This document shows positions 34,801 through 43,565 of a DNA stretch of 64,000 bases, one piece after another; the stretch's first letter is position 1; each line of letters starts with the position of its first letter. The DNA is taken from the NCBI GenBank assembly GCA_950022655.1, contig OX465580.1, positions 5,255,122 through 5,319,121 of the forward strand, given 5' to 3'. The notes beneath the pieces were generated by a model. It was not told the origin of the DNA. It saw only the letters and a list, made by a program, of their open reading frames with translations, and ran no database searches. Made by a program: the position numbers and the translations under genes. The stretch is from Alentia gelatinosa. Lineage: Eukaryota > Annelida > Polychaeta > Phyllodocida > Polynoidae.

Positions 34801-37800
34801 TTGGTGTTATTAGTAGGAAGGCCTCTGGTTCTCTCTGACCTTGAACCAACCTGTGATTTGGCAGATCATAATTAGCTTATGAGTGAAGTCAGGTTAGTAT
34901 AACTTACCTAACCCGGCAATCAGTACAAGTATGTAAAAAATATTTTAATCGATGATTTTTAGACAGACTTCAATCAAAACAGAAAAAAATCGAGTTCTGG
35001 GAAGTAAGAAAGAAGTAAAAAACAATAGTACTAGGTCAGCTGCCCTTGGTTGACCTTGAGGTTACTGCAGAACTCCCTTTCGAGATGAATAACAACTTGA
35101 ATCAAAACACAAAAGAGTACTGGGCCAGGTGCCCTTGGGTGGCCATGAAGTTACTTTAGAGAAAATTAGAAAAAAAGAGTACTGAGTGAGGTGCTCTTGG
35201 CTGACCTTGATCTTACTTTCGAGATGAATAAAGATTTAAATAATTAAAACAGAAGAGTACTGGGTCGGTGCCCTTGGATGACCTTGAAGATACTTTCAAG
35301 ATGAATAAAGACTTGAATAATAAAAAAAAGAAAGAAAAGAAGAGTACTGTGGTCTGTGCCCTTGGCTGACCTTGAGGTTACTTTCGAGATGAATAAAGAT
35401 TTAAATAATAAAATAAAAGGAGAGTACTGAGTCGGTGCCCTTGGCTAACCTTGAAGATACTTTCAAGATGAATAAAGACTTGAATAATAAAAAAAAGAAA
35501 GAAAAGAAGAGTACTGGGGTCTATGCCCTTGGCTGACCTTGAGGTTACTTTCAAGATGAATAAAGAATCCCTTTTGAATCCTATTTATTCAGAAAGAAAA
35601 GAAGAGTACTGGGTGAGGTGCCCTTGGCTGACCTTGAGGTTACTTTCGAGATGAATAAAGATTTAAATAATAAAATAAAAGGAGAGTACTGAGTCGGTGC
35701 CCTTGGCTAACCTTGAAGATACTTTCAAGATGAATAAAGACTTGAATAAAAAAAAAGAAAGAAAAGAATAGTACTGGGGTCTATGCCCTTGGCTGACCTT
35801 GAGGTTACTTTCAAGATGAATAAAGAATCCCTTTTGAATCCTATTTATTCAGAAGGAAAAGAAGAGTACTGGGGTCTGTGCCCTTGGCTGACCTTGAGGT
35901 CACTTTCGAGACGAATAAAGACTTAAATAATAAAATAAAAGGAGAGTACTGGGGTCTGTGCCCTTGGCTGACCTTGAGGTTACTTCCGAGACGAATAAAG
36001 ACTTAAATAATAAAATAAAAGGAGAGTACTGGGGTCTGTGCCCTTGGCTGACCTTGAGGTTACTTTCAAGACGAATAAAGACTTAAATAATAAAATAAAA
36101 GGAGAGTACTGGGGTCTGTGCCCTTGGCTGACCTTGAGGCTACTTTCAAGACGAATAAAGCCTTAAATAATAAAATAAAAGGAGAGTACTGGGGTCTGTG
36201 CCCTTGGCTGACCTTGAGGTTACTTTCGAGACGAATAAAGACTTAAATGATAAAATAAAAGGAGAGTACTGGGTGAGGTGCCCTTGGCTGACCTTGAGGT
36301 TACTTTCAAGACGAATAAAGACTTAAATAATAATAAAAAGGAGAGTACTGGGGTCTGTGCCCTTGGCTGACCTTGAGGTTACTTTCGAGACGAATAAAGA
36401 CTTAAATGATAAAATAAAAGGAGAGTACTGGGTGAGGTGCCCTTGGCTGACCTTGAGGTTACTTTCAAGACGAATAAAGACTTAAATAATAATAAAAAGG
36501 AGAGTACTGGGGTCTGTGCCCTTGGCTGACCTTGAGGTTGCTGTAGAGCTCCGTCTCGAGGCGCTTGTTTCCCGGCTCGTACACGGTGCTGTTACACACG
36601 TTTCCCGCCATTAACGTCCCAGTCTCGTCTGCCACTTCCCGCGCGATCTTCAGTGCGGTCCTGTTCATCTCCTCCAGCTCCGCCTCTCGACCAATCAGGC
36701 GCAGCTTCTCACGGTGCGCGTAGTACTGTCAGGATATAGTAGCAGTCTTTCTATTGGTTGCTTCCTATTATGGAGCCAATATGGTAACTCCATGTTTTTA
36801 TACAGAGGGATTTTTTTATAGGTATATATAGACAATAAACGATGGTTTTGTGGACAGACGGCCGTAAACCACGAGAGGTTGACGCGTAGTAATACACGAG
36901 CGCTAGCTAACCTCAGGCGGTTTACAGAGCCAACGAAAAGAGCAATAGTCAAATATTAAGAGAAAAACACACCTACACACACACACCCACACACACCCAC
37001 ACACACCTACACACCTACACCTATACACACACCTATACACACAAACACACACAGAAAACCAACAAAACACCCCAACTAATCTTTGGTTGAGACCTGCATG
37101 ATTTAAGAAACAATACGCCCTCCAGAGGTTACTAAACTCCCTATTATCGCCCAGGGTAAATACAAGTTCCGCTGGCGGCTGGCTGGGCACACCACGACCA
37201 CATGAACTATCGTTTTCCCATTTATATTTGTAGAACTTGAATATTATTTTGGATCTGTAAGTAGAAATTGCTGAAATTTCCATTTCTGATATTGGATTTC
37301 CGATTTGAATATTAAAAAAAACTGTTAAACTGCGATAATTCTGGGTTATGGGTCAAGGGTCTATTATCATACAACGTCGGCAACCAGCGAGCACCGGAAC
37401 TTGTAAACAGACTGGATTACGGGATACCTCAGTAGGGCCTATGGCCTCAGAAAGAACCTGAGAGCATTTCCAAGCACAATACCACTGTGTATATTCAACA
37501 CTTTTCACAAACGTAAGATAAATCTGATGTTATTCAGTATTGTCCATGACGTACTGGTGAGTGGACAACGGTTTATTTGGCACCATAACGCTATCACCTA
37601 TACTAGGGTTGAATGACGTCACTAATATAGTCTACTTCCGGTTTGGGTACTCACGGTGAAAGCGAGGACGACGTCACTTCCGGCGTTCACAAACTCTCGG
37701 TGCATCTCGCGCACGAGATGAGGATGTTCTAAGACCACTTCCGGAACATAACTACCGATCTTCAGCAAACCACGAGCTTCAAACTCAAATAGGTACCCCT

Positions 37801-40800
37801 CGGCAACTATGACATCTTCACCGTCAAGAAGCCGCTGCATGAGACCTGGAAACAGTCAAAATGATTAATACAGGTATCCCTCAGTAAAAACAACATCTTC
37901 GACATCACTAGGGCACTGCATGAGACCTGGAAACAGTCAATATGATTAATACAGGTATCCCTCAGTAAAAATAACATCTTCGCCATCACTAGGGCACTGC
38001 ATGAGACCTGCAAACAGTCAAAATGATTAATACAGGTATCCCTCAGTAAAAACAACATCTTCGCCATCACTAGGGCACTGCATGAGACCGGCAAACAGTC
38101 AAAATGATTAATACAGGTATCCCTCAGTAAAAATAACATCTTCGCCATCACTAGGGCACTGCATGAGACCGGCAAACAGTCAAAATAATTAATACAGGTA
38201 TCCCTCAGTAAAAATAACATCTTCGCCATCACTAGGGCACTGCATGAGACCTGGAAACAGTCAAAATAATTAATACAGGTATCCCTCAGTAAAAATAACA
38301 TCTTCGCCATCACTAGGGCACTGCATGAGGCCGGCAAACAGTCAAAATGATTAATACAGGTATCCCTCAGTAAGAATAACATCTTCGCCATCACTAGGGC
38401 ACTGCATGAGACCTGGAAACAGTCAAAATGATTAATACAGGTATCCCTCAGTAAAAATAACATCTTCGCCATCACAAGGGCACTGCATGAGACCTGGAAA
38501 CAGTCAAAATGATTAATACAGGTATCCCTCAGTAAAAATAACATCTTCGCCATCACAAGGGCACTGCATGAGACCTGGAAACAGTCAAAATGATTAATAC
38601 AGGTATCCCTCAGTAAAAATAACAACTTCGCCATCACTAGGGCACTGCATGAGACCTGGAAACAGTCAAAATGATTAATACAGGTATCCCTCAGTAAAAA
38701 TAACATCTTCGCCATCACTAGACCTGGAAACAGTCAAAATAATTAATACAGGTATCCCTCAGTAAAAACAACATCTTCGCCATCACTAGGGCACTGCATG
38801 AGACCGGCAAACAGTCAAAATGATTAATACAGGTATCCCTCAGTAAAAACAACATCTTCGCCATCACTAGGGCACTGCATGAGACCTGGAAACAGTCAAA
38901 ATGATTAATACAGGTATCCCTCAGTAAAAATAACATCTTCGCCATCACTAGGGCACTGCATGAGACCTGGAAACAGTCAAAATAATTAATACAGGTATCC
39001 CTCAGTAAAAATAACATCTTCGCCATCACTAGGGCACTGCATGAGGCCGGCAAACAGTCAAAATGATTAATACAGGTATCCCTCAGTAAGAATAACATCT
39101 TCGCCATCACTAGGGCACTGCATGAGACCTGGAAACAGTCAAAATGATTAATACAGGTATCCCTCAGTAAAAATAACATCTTCGCCATCACAAGGGCACT
39201 GCATGAGACCTGGAAACAGTCAAAATGATTAATACAGGTATCCCTCAGTAAAAATAACATCTTCGCCATCACAAGGGCACTGCATGAGACCTGGAAACAG
39301 TCAAAATGATTAATACAGGTATCCCTCAGTAAAAATAACAACTTCGCCATCACTAGGGCACTGCATGAGACCTGGAAACAGTCAAAATGATTAATACAGG
39401 TATCCCTCAGTAAAAATAACATCTTCGCCATCACTAGGGCACTGCATGAGACCTGGAAACAGTCAAAATGATTAATACAGGTATCCCTCAGTAAAAATAA
39501 CATCTTCGCCATCACTAGGGCACTGCATGAGACCTGGAAACAGTCAAAATGATTAATACAGGTATCCCTCAGTAAAAATAACATCTTCGCCATCACTAGG
39601 GCACTGCATGAGACCTGCAAACAGTCAAAATGATTAATACAGGTATCCCTCAGTAAAAACAACATCTTCGCCATCACTAGGGCACTGCATGAGACCTGGA
39701 AACAGTCAAAATGATTAATACAGGTATCCCTCAGTAAAAACAACATCTTCGCCATCACTAGGGCACTGCATGAGACCTGGAAACAGTCAAAATGATTAAT
39801 ACAGGTATCCCTCAGTAAGAATAACATCTTTGCCATCACAAGGGCACTGCATGAGACCTGGAAACAGTCAAAATGATTAATACAGGTATCCCTCAGTAAG
39901 AATAACATCTTCGCCATCACTAGGGCACTGCATGAGACCTGCAAACATCAAGCATATCAGCTTGTTATAAGCTGTCACAGAGTCATTTGAGAATGATGTA
40001 TAGTTAAATGATACAGGAGGCTAAATACATTTGTTTCCATTACAGGGAAAACACAGAGATTCACCATAACTTAATCTAATCATTTATATTTACCGGTACA
40101 TAATATAAAGGCCAGTTCCAGGATTTGATTAATTATTGATATTTACAGGTACATAATCAAAGGGCGGTTCCAGGATTTGATTAATCATTCATATTTACAG
40201 GTACATAATCAAAGGGTGGTTTCAGGATTTGATTAATTATTGATATTTACAGATACATAATCAAAGGGCGGTTCCAGGATTTAATCAATTATTGATATTT
40301 ACAGATACATAATCAAAGGGCGGTTCCAGGATTTGATTAATTATTGATATTTACAGGTACATAATCAAAGGGCGGTTCCAGGATTTAATTAATTATTTAT
40401 ATTTACAGATACATAATCAAAGGGCAGTTCCAGGATTTAATTAATTATTGATATTTACAGATACATAATCTAAGAAGCATGTAGTTATGTACAATACTAT
40501 CAGGCTCCTTGTTATACAAAGGGCGGGGTATGAACAGAATCAAATTGAACCCAGGGACACTCATATCTGCATTCTGAAGTTAGATAATTAAGTAAGAACT
40601 AGCGACTTCGTCGAGTCCGAAAAAATATAAAAAAGTAAAATAACAGACTGCCAATAGCGGGGTTCGAACTCCCGACATTCGCATTTATAGCTGAAGACTC
40701 TGCTGGCTGCTCCACAAAGATAGATTCTGTAGTGGAGTCAAATACTTAGTCTATTGGTGGGTGGGGGAATCAGTGGAGTTTCGAAAGGGGTACCAGCGAA

Positions 40801-43123
40801 ATCTTGTGATCCTCATTGGTTTCTCACGAGAAAAGTAGATGAGAAAACTACAATATTAAACTTTGATTTTTGAATGGCTCGAAATGAATCATAAGAGAAG
40901 AAGGTTGTCTGGGTATAGTCCTACAAAAAAGAAGAAAAGGTTCGAGTTTTTCACTGCACGAGAATCTCACTCTCATGGCTCTTAACTCTCCACGCCTAGG
41001 TCTGGTTCACTATGTCTCTATGTACGGGAGCAACTTCAAGCGGATTCGACGGAATTCTACCGTTTTAGATATAGTAGGTAATAAGATACATCCTTTGGTA
41101 ACAGTCACACCAGCACAAGGGAATTCTCATTTGTATATATGTTCCTCTATCAAGAGCTAAAGTACTTTCTAGGCTCCAAGCTAGAGGTTAAATACCTGAA
41201 AGGGTTTGCAAGGTTTTAAAAAGGAACCAATGAGAGTCTATCAGATACAAAAGTTTGTAAAAACTACCAAAAATAAAAGCAAGCTCGCAAAACACTCCAC
41301 TAAGTAGCATCAAATTGATAAAAAAAAAAGGTCCCCAGTTTGAGTTCTGTTTGATAATTTCCCAGATAAGGAGGATATATTAAACCTTGCAGGTTTGAGA
41401 TATACGTAACATCTGTATAGCATAAATATTAAGGATTGGAACATGTAATAGAGGGCAGAAAACAGAATTCCTGTATACCCATTATTGAACTAAGTAGAGT
41501 TACATACCGCTGCTGGGGGGTGCATTAAAAATAAGTTATGTGTCGAGGTTGACGTTTGCGTCCCACTCTCATGTTTTCGTCCCGCTCTGACGTTTTCGTC
41601 CCGCTCTGATCACGTGATACAATAAAGCAGTGGGACGAAACAATAGCTGTTGTGGTTACTCGATAAGGGTGGCCATTTGCTTCGGAAGTGTTTCAGGTAA
41701 AGAATCAAACATTTTTATCAATATTTGAAGGTATATAGGAATAGGGAAACCAAGTACCGGTAAGCAAAAGTCAAAGTTACTCGGTAAGGCTTGGAAAAAT
41801 TATCGCCCGCGGCTGACGCCTTGGGTAGTAATTTTTCCAAGCCTTACCTTGTAACTTTGAACTTTTGCTCACCAGAACATAGTTTCCCTCTAATATAGCA
41901 ACAACTTGAAGTTGCAACATAGGGAAGGGAGGCAATAGAATGACGAGGCTTACCGCTGAAATATTTTAAGTGCAATAACAAACATCTTCTTGTATCAGAT
42001 TTCACATTGTTCTCCAATGGATAACACGCATGTAGCTAAATACGGATATTTGATTGTTCATTGTTTGAGTATCCACCTGTAAACTCCATTCAAATTGATG
42101 ATTTATAGAGGAGAGCAAAGCTCGGATATATAAATTTTGATCTTTCTTTTAATTGAGAGGTTTATTGACACAATACACTGCCTCTGACAATATGGACCAA
42201 TAAATATTTAGCCAAAGTCAATCACTCCTTTTCGTCACCTTTTTTCATTAAAATATATTTGTGTCTTGGCTATGATATATTTCCAGTATCATATATATAT
42301 ACGTATATCTATAAAGAAAGATTCCTCCCTTCCAGTAGTAATCACTGCACGAAAACCACCGTTTTACATATGAATGCGCCCGGCGTATATAAGTATGACT
42401 TTTACGCATATAAGGTCGTCCTATTCCCCATGTGTATACGCCTCATCTGTAGGCGGATATAAGCATCCAGTGAAGAGGGCTACACTGAGAGCGGGCAGTG
42501 GGAGGTGGCGGTGGGAAGGGTGGGGTGGGTTGGTTTTGGGGGTGGCAGGGGGAGGGCTTCCCACTGAGGACACCTATACTTCTACCAACACAAACGGGCG
42601 GGAGGCGGCGGGGGGAGAGGATATTTCCTCTCATATACGCTGGGTGTGAAATACAGCCAAGACGCGTCCGTATATAAACCCTGGGCATATATGTATGAAA
42701 ACAAGTCAATATCAACCAATACATGCACTTCCGCGATGGCGTATATATGAATAAAATGGTAGTTTTCGTGCAGTGAATGTAGTTTTCAATGACTTTGTTT
42801 CTGTGATATTGGTAATTCAAACTATTCGGGTTATTTATTCATAGAGAAACTTGGCCATATTTCAACAGAATTAGATAAGTACGAATTTACTTTTCGCAGT
42901 TACAAGCTCACTGAGAATGGTGTACATATATTTTACCAAATTTCAAAGTAAGTGCAATATACTTTTTTTTCCAAATTCCTTTAAATTGTATTTAATTCCA
43001 AATAATTTATAGAGAATTCGCCAAAATTTCAAATGAAACGCACTAGAGATGAATTTTGTGTTTTGATATTGTACTATTATGTGTAAATTAAGTTTAAAAA
43101 AGAGTACTACCTTTGGATGGCAT
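19752..43123 (-). CDS. BHMT: Betaine-homocysteine S-methyltransferase-like, complete eight-exon gene
   Basis: It is predicted to move a methyl group from betaine (or a similar donor) to homocysteine, making methionine in the cytosol. Exons (- strand order): 43123-43111, 37845-37655, 36725-36531, 34157-34046, 32782-32607, 30354-30270, 27563-27386, 19848-19752. All are GT-AG; the phases agree and give 348 residues. The Pfam S-methyl_trans fold is indicated by GLNCMRGP (Cys210) and LGLCCGN (Cys294-Cys295), the three zinc ligands equivalent to human Cys217/299/300. Glu150 matches human Glu159. Human Trp44 is replaced by Tyr in IGSYVPEVV, and the human DGG loop reads AEGY. These features fit the invertebrate/bacterial BHMT-like subgroup rather than vertebrate BHMT, so the methyl donor is uncertain. 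The product is shorter than human BHMT (406), lacking its C-terminal extension. The introns are laden with tandem arrays. Confidence 0.93.
19870..20168 (+). repeat. Interspersed element with palindromic core (plus, 5' truncated)
   Basis: Begins ACTACCAGCGAAAGTTGAGA and ends ATATAGTAGGTAATA. The palindromic CACGAGAATCTCACTCTCGTG core is perfect here. The copy is antisense to the gene in BHMT-like intron 7. Confidence 0.7.
20281..20515 (+). repeat. tRNA-derived SINE, second family
   Basis: The head has an A box (GGCCAAGTGGTAGGGG) and B box (GGGTTCAAACCCC), with a tRNA-Ser-like CGA triplet where the anticodon would be. A ~150-base body and A-rich tail follow. The lack of a variable arm and the long body argue for a SINE rather than a functional tRNA gene. 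Confidence 0.7.
20522..20880 (+). repeat. Dispersed repeat, partner of 60660-60960
   Basis: Shares GAGAACAGAGCAGGGTGCCA and AAATACCTCA-GACCCACTG with the partner in the same orientation. No coding region. Confidence 0.55.
21118..21400. repeat. SINE tail fragment and left flank of satellite
   Basis: 21118-21250 is the SINE 3' tail only (GTGTAGGGGTGAGATTTCTA ... GAGAAAGTCTGG). 21250-21400 matches 28040-28180 (landmarks TTTGATTATGAACATTCATT and CATGAATCAAAGACTTGTCC-type), which also leads into a satellite monomer. Confidence 0.65.
21634..26064. repeat. 4.4-kb satellite with 1198-bp higher-order repeat
   Basis: About 85 monomers of 51 or 54 bases (core CCAGCGAGGAGGGTAGCCAT) fill part of BHMT-like intron 7. 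Monomers are ordered into a higher-order unit of 1198 bases seen three times (from about 22094, 23292 and 24490) plus a partial fourth from 25688. From its translation each unit contains 23 monomers: 14 of 51, 8 of 54 and 1 of 52 bases. Units look ~99% identical, whereas monomers at the left edge are more diverged. All three - strand frames are nearly stop-free, so frames over 1000 codons appear; these have no coding meaning that I can support. Confidence 0.95.
26212..26362. repeat. Inverted-repeat element
   Basis: Arms ATAAATCCAGAACCGCACTCGAATCATA and its imperfect reverse complement near 26338-26368 (TATGATTCTCGATGCAGTTC) enclose ~90 bases. Probably a small MITE. Confidence 0.4.
26362..26707 (+). 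repeat. Dispersed repeat, partner of 10739-11125
   Basis: Ends at the TTAA where the piggyBac-like MITE is inserted. The partner continues TATATTTCAACATGG at the same point, so its unoccupied equivalent helps define the insertion. Confidence 0.6.
26712..27341. mobile_element. piggyBac-type MITE flanked by TTAA
   Basis: A 630-base segment flanked by TTAA (26708-26711 and 27342-27345), with ends CCCTTTCCTTGACGC and GCGTAGAAAGGG in inverted orientation. Subterminally, three copies of the perfect palindrome TGCCTTAAGGCA occur near the right end, with linkers containing CACCGGCG/TACCGGCG. TTAA targets and CCC ends are the hallmark of piggyBac. No transposase is present. It lies ~40 bases downstream of the exon 7 splice donor (intron 7). 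Confidence 0.75.
27386..27563 (-). CDS. BHMT: BHMT-like exon 7
   Basis: 178 bases. Acceptor GTGTGGTTGCAG, donor GTTTGT. It encodes [20 protein letters not shown] and onward, with YLGLCCGN carrying two zinc-ligand cysteines. Confidence 0.95.
27590..28002 (+). repeat. Interspersed element with palindromic core (plus copy)
   Basis: Starts CTAGGGACTTCGTC and ends ATATAGTAGGTAATA. It includes the block AGTGGCGCCCCCTACT and the core around CGAGAATCTTACTCTCGTGG. Confidence 0.7.
28040..28240. repeat. Satellite-related element carrying a single monomer
   Basis: Matches the left flank of the intron 7 satellite and then has just one monomer (GTATCCCAGCGAGGAGGGTA, 28184-28234). It may represent the unexpanded form of the sequence. 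Confidence 0.7.
28320..28775. repeat. Dispersed repeat with foldback hairpin, copy 1
   Basis: 28320-28600 matches 43605-43900 (GGCTGTACACTC, a short array of TACTACCCAAGGTTGCCG). 28606-28774 is a foldback: arms ~75 bases each, ending AAAAATTACTGCCC, around a short GC-rich loop. Sister hairpins are at 43908-44077, 41728-41897 and 63438-63607. Confidence 0.8.
28800..29880. other. BHMT-like intron 6, repeats only
   Basis: 28805-28925 has short GGGGACACCCGCTTAA-type repeats. 29100-29290 and 29495-29770 contain inverted segments around CAGCGACCCGATT and a pair of GGTGTCTTATAGGCTTTA motifs. No exon seen. Confidence 0.45.
29910..30234 (-). repeat. Truncated MITE copy (CACTGCACGAAAAC family)
   Basis: Reverse orientation relative to the full copy at 42343-42775. 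It retains the right end (TTCGTGCAGTG) but not the other. GC-rich centre (CCCCCGCCCCCCTCCCCC). Confidence 0.65.
30270..30354 (-). CDS. BHMT: BHMT-like exon 6
   Basis: 85 bases, phase 0 in and phase 1 out. Acceptor CATGTTGCAG, donor GTAAGT. It encodes [19 protein letters not shown] and onward, the strand and loop before the CC zinc motif. Confidence 0.93.
30437..30833. mobile_element. hAT-type MITE with perfect target duplication
   Basis: 397 bases with ~31-base inverted ends beginning CAGAGGAGGTGTGAAGCG. It is flanked by a 9-base match AGTTGAGCC on both sides (30428-30436 and 30834-30842), compatible with the 8-base duplication of hAT elements, whose ends typically start CAGNG. No transposase. 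It lies in BHMT-like intron 5 about 80 bases upstream (in gene direction) of exon 6. Confidence 0.88.
31160..31710 (+). repeat. SINE-derived 93-bp array without head or tail
   Basis: Six units, antisense to the BHMT-like gene, with one shortened by loss of GTGGTGTG. The unit text is the same as in the ASS1 introns. Confidence 0.8.
31783..32115 (+). repeat. Dispersed ~340-bp repeat, copy 2 of 4
   Basis: Shares ACCCTATTGAGGTATCCCA at one end and GAGTTTAGTAACCTCTGGAG at the other with 10286, 37085 and 44953. Confidence 0.7.
32607..32782 (-). CDS. BHMT: BHMT-like exon 5
   Basis: 176 bases. Acceptor GGGTTTTCAG, donor GTCAGT. It encodes [17 protein letters not shown] and onward, with [13 protein letters not shown] containing zinc ligand Cys210. 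Confidence 0.95.
32801..33920. repeat. ~90-bp tandem array beside exon 5 acceptor
   Basis: About a dozen diverged units (83-95 bases; core GATATGGGGTTTAAAAATCA and AAGGAGCGATA). The first unit starts within ~20 bases of the exon 5 acceptor. Units are much more diverged than those of the exon-edge arrays, so this array is older or less homogenised. Confidence 0.85.
34046..34157 (-). CDS. BHMT: BHMT-like exon 4
   Basis: 112 bases, phase 0 in and phase 1 out. Acceptor TTTCTGTCAG, donor GTAAAT. It encodes [20 protein letters not shown] and onward; Glu150 corresponds to the betaine-contact glutamate 159 of human BHMT. Confidence 0.95.
34160..35010. other. BHMT-like intron 3, part without array
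   Basis: No exon on either strand. A + strand 95-codon frame at 34397-34684 has no recognisable domain. A pair of ~35-base near repeats (ATTCATTCAGC ... TTCACAACAGATA) lies at about 34668-34750. Confidence 0.4.
35012..36520 (-). repeat. 80-bp array copying the exon 3 5' splice site
   Basis: About 18 units lie directly downstream (in gene direction) of exon 3. On the - strand each unit contains TAACCTCAAG|GTCAGCCAAGG, where the real exon 3 end is CAACCTCAAG|GTCAGCCAAGG. So the last ~10-20 exon bases and the donor are included in the unit. Units nearest the exon (35941-36520) are nearly identical with an 80-base period; distal units (35012-35900) vary from 60 to 95 bases. AAG|GTCAGC is intact in nearly all. 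Confidence 0.9.
36531..36725 (-). CDS. BHMT: BHMT-like exon 3
   Basis: 195 bases, phase 0 both ends. Acceptor ATCCTGACAG, donor GTCAGC. It encodes [20 protein letters not shown] and onward through [13 protein letters not shown] to ETELYSNLK. Its 3' edge is the seed of the adjoining 80-bp array. Confidence 0.95.
36965..37055. repeat. CA-type microsatellite
   Basis: Imperfect (ACACAC)n with CACACCTACACACC interruptions, on the flank of a dispersed repeat in intron 2. Confidence 0.85.
37085..37440 (-). repeat. Dispersed ~340-bp repeat, copy 3 of 4
   Basis: Reverse orientation: starts CTCCAGAGGTTACTAAACTC and ends GGGATACCTCAGTAGGG. It lies in intron 2 of the BHMT-like gene. Confidence 0.7.
37655..37845 (-). 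CDS. BHMT: BHMT-like exon 2
   Basis: 191 bases. Acceptor GACTGTTTCCAG, donor GTGAGT. It encodes [20 protein letters not shown] and onward through [20 protein letters not shown]. Its first ~57 bases plus the acceptor are the template of the adjoining 81-bp array. Confidence 0.95.
37846..39947 (-). repeat. 81-bp array copying the exon 2 3' splice site
   Basis: Exactly 26 unit steps of 81 bases, with one 13-base deletion at about 38719, lie directly upstream of exon 2 in intron 1. On the - strand each unit reads GACTGTTTCCAG|GTCTCATGCAG and then a diverged version of exon 2 (GAAGATGT, GAGGGATACCTG), followed by TATTAATCATTTT before the next acceptor. Identity to the true exon over ~50 bases is about 70% by eye, whereas units are >95% identical to each other. 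Since 81 is a multiple of three, long out-of-frame repeat proteins appear on paper. In the exon 2 reading frame each unit has a TAA. Confidence 0.93.
40090..40480. repeat. 52-bp minisatellite in intron 1
   Basis: Seven to eight units with a 52-base period, core ACATAATCAAAGGGCGGTTC, with variants GATTTGATTAAT/GATTTAATTAAT. Confidence 0.85.
40598..41084 (+). repeat. Interspersed element with palindromic core (plus copy, longest)
   Basis: Starts CTAGCGACTTCGTCG and ends TATAGTAGGTAATA. Near its start it carries a reverse-oriented tRNA-like segment (about 40655-40725) with a B-box-like GGGGTTCGAACTCCCG. This suggests a composite of a tRNA SINE and the core element. Confidence 0.7.
41362..42299 (+). 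repeat. ~0.94-kb repeated segment, partner of 63089-64000
   Basis: Near identical (mid-90s percent by eye) to the end of the window. It contains a hairpin at 41728-41897. Right boundary here is GATATATTTCCAGTATC; the partner runs off the window at the same point, so its full length is unknown. Confidence 0.8.
42343..42775. repeat. MITE with CACTGCACGAAAAC ends
   Basis: 433 bases. Left end CACTGCACGAAAACCACC and right end GGTAGTTTTCGTGCAGTG are inverted repeats. A GC-rich centre with GGGAGGTGGCGGTGGGAAGG is shared with 29910-30234. No clear target duplication. Confidence 0.75.
43111..43123 (-). CDS. BHMT: BHMT-like exon 1 coding part (13 bases)
   Basis: ATG CCA TCC AAA G followed by donor GTAGTA. 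It joins in phase to exon 2 (GT CTC ATG CAG) to give [15 protein letters not shown], comparable to the short basic first exon of vertebrate BHMT ending in KKG. It was chosen because it is the only nearby ATG with an in-phase donor and a family-like lysine-glycine junction. The 5' UTR and promoter lie above 43123 and were not defined. Confidence 0.7.
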
Positions 43124-43565
43124 ATTGACTGAGTGTTGGTGGTTGTGCTTCTGTGATGGGTTGCCAGGCAATGAGAGATGCCTTACAACAGATCTCGTTA
43201 AATATCTCAATAATCACTCGTCCAGGAAAAGATAATCTCTCCGACAAGCAGATTTGATTAACTTATTTTGATAACACACGTCCTTAAAGCCTCAAATAGG
43301 TTTTTCCTGACCCATGTTTACATCTCTGAAAACCAGTTAAAACTGGATTTTCCAGATTATTATCACACCATTGCTACTTCGTCTCAAACGTGTGTCTCGA
43401 GTGTCCCCCTATCAGAAATAGCAAGTGATTTAGCGAAGTGGAGTATTTTGATGTATTCTTTTTAAAAAATGATAGCAATATATTCCCCCTCCCTCTTCCG
43501 CACTGGAAAAACAACCATAGATATGGAATATACCGCGCATGCAGATTAAATGATCAACAAAGATA

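Noticed and set aside
37807..39944. Minus frames of 303 and 408 codons repeating [18 protein letters not shown]
   Set aside because: Out of frame with exon 2 and fully explained by the 81-bp (27-codon) repeat period.
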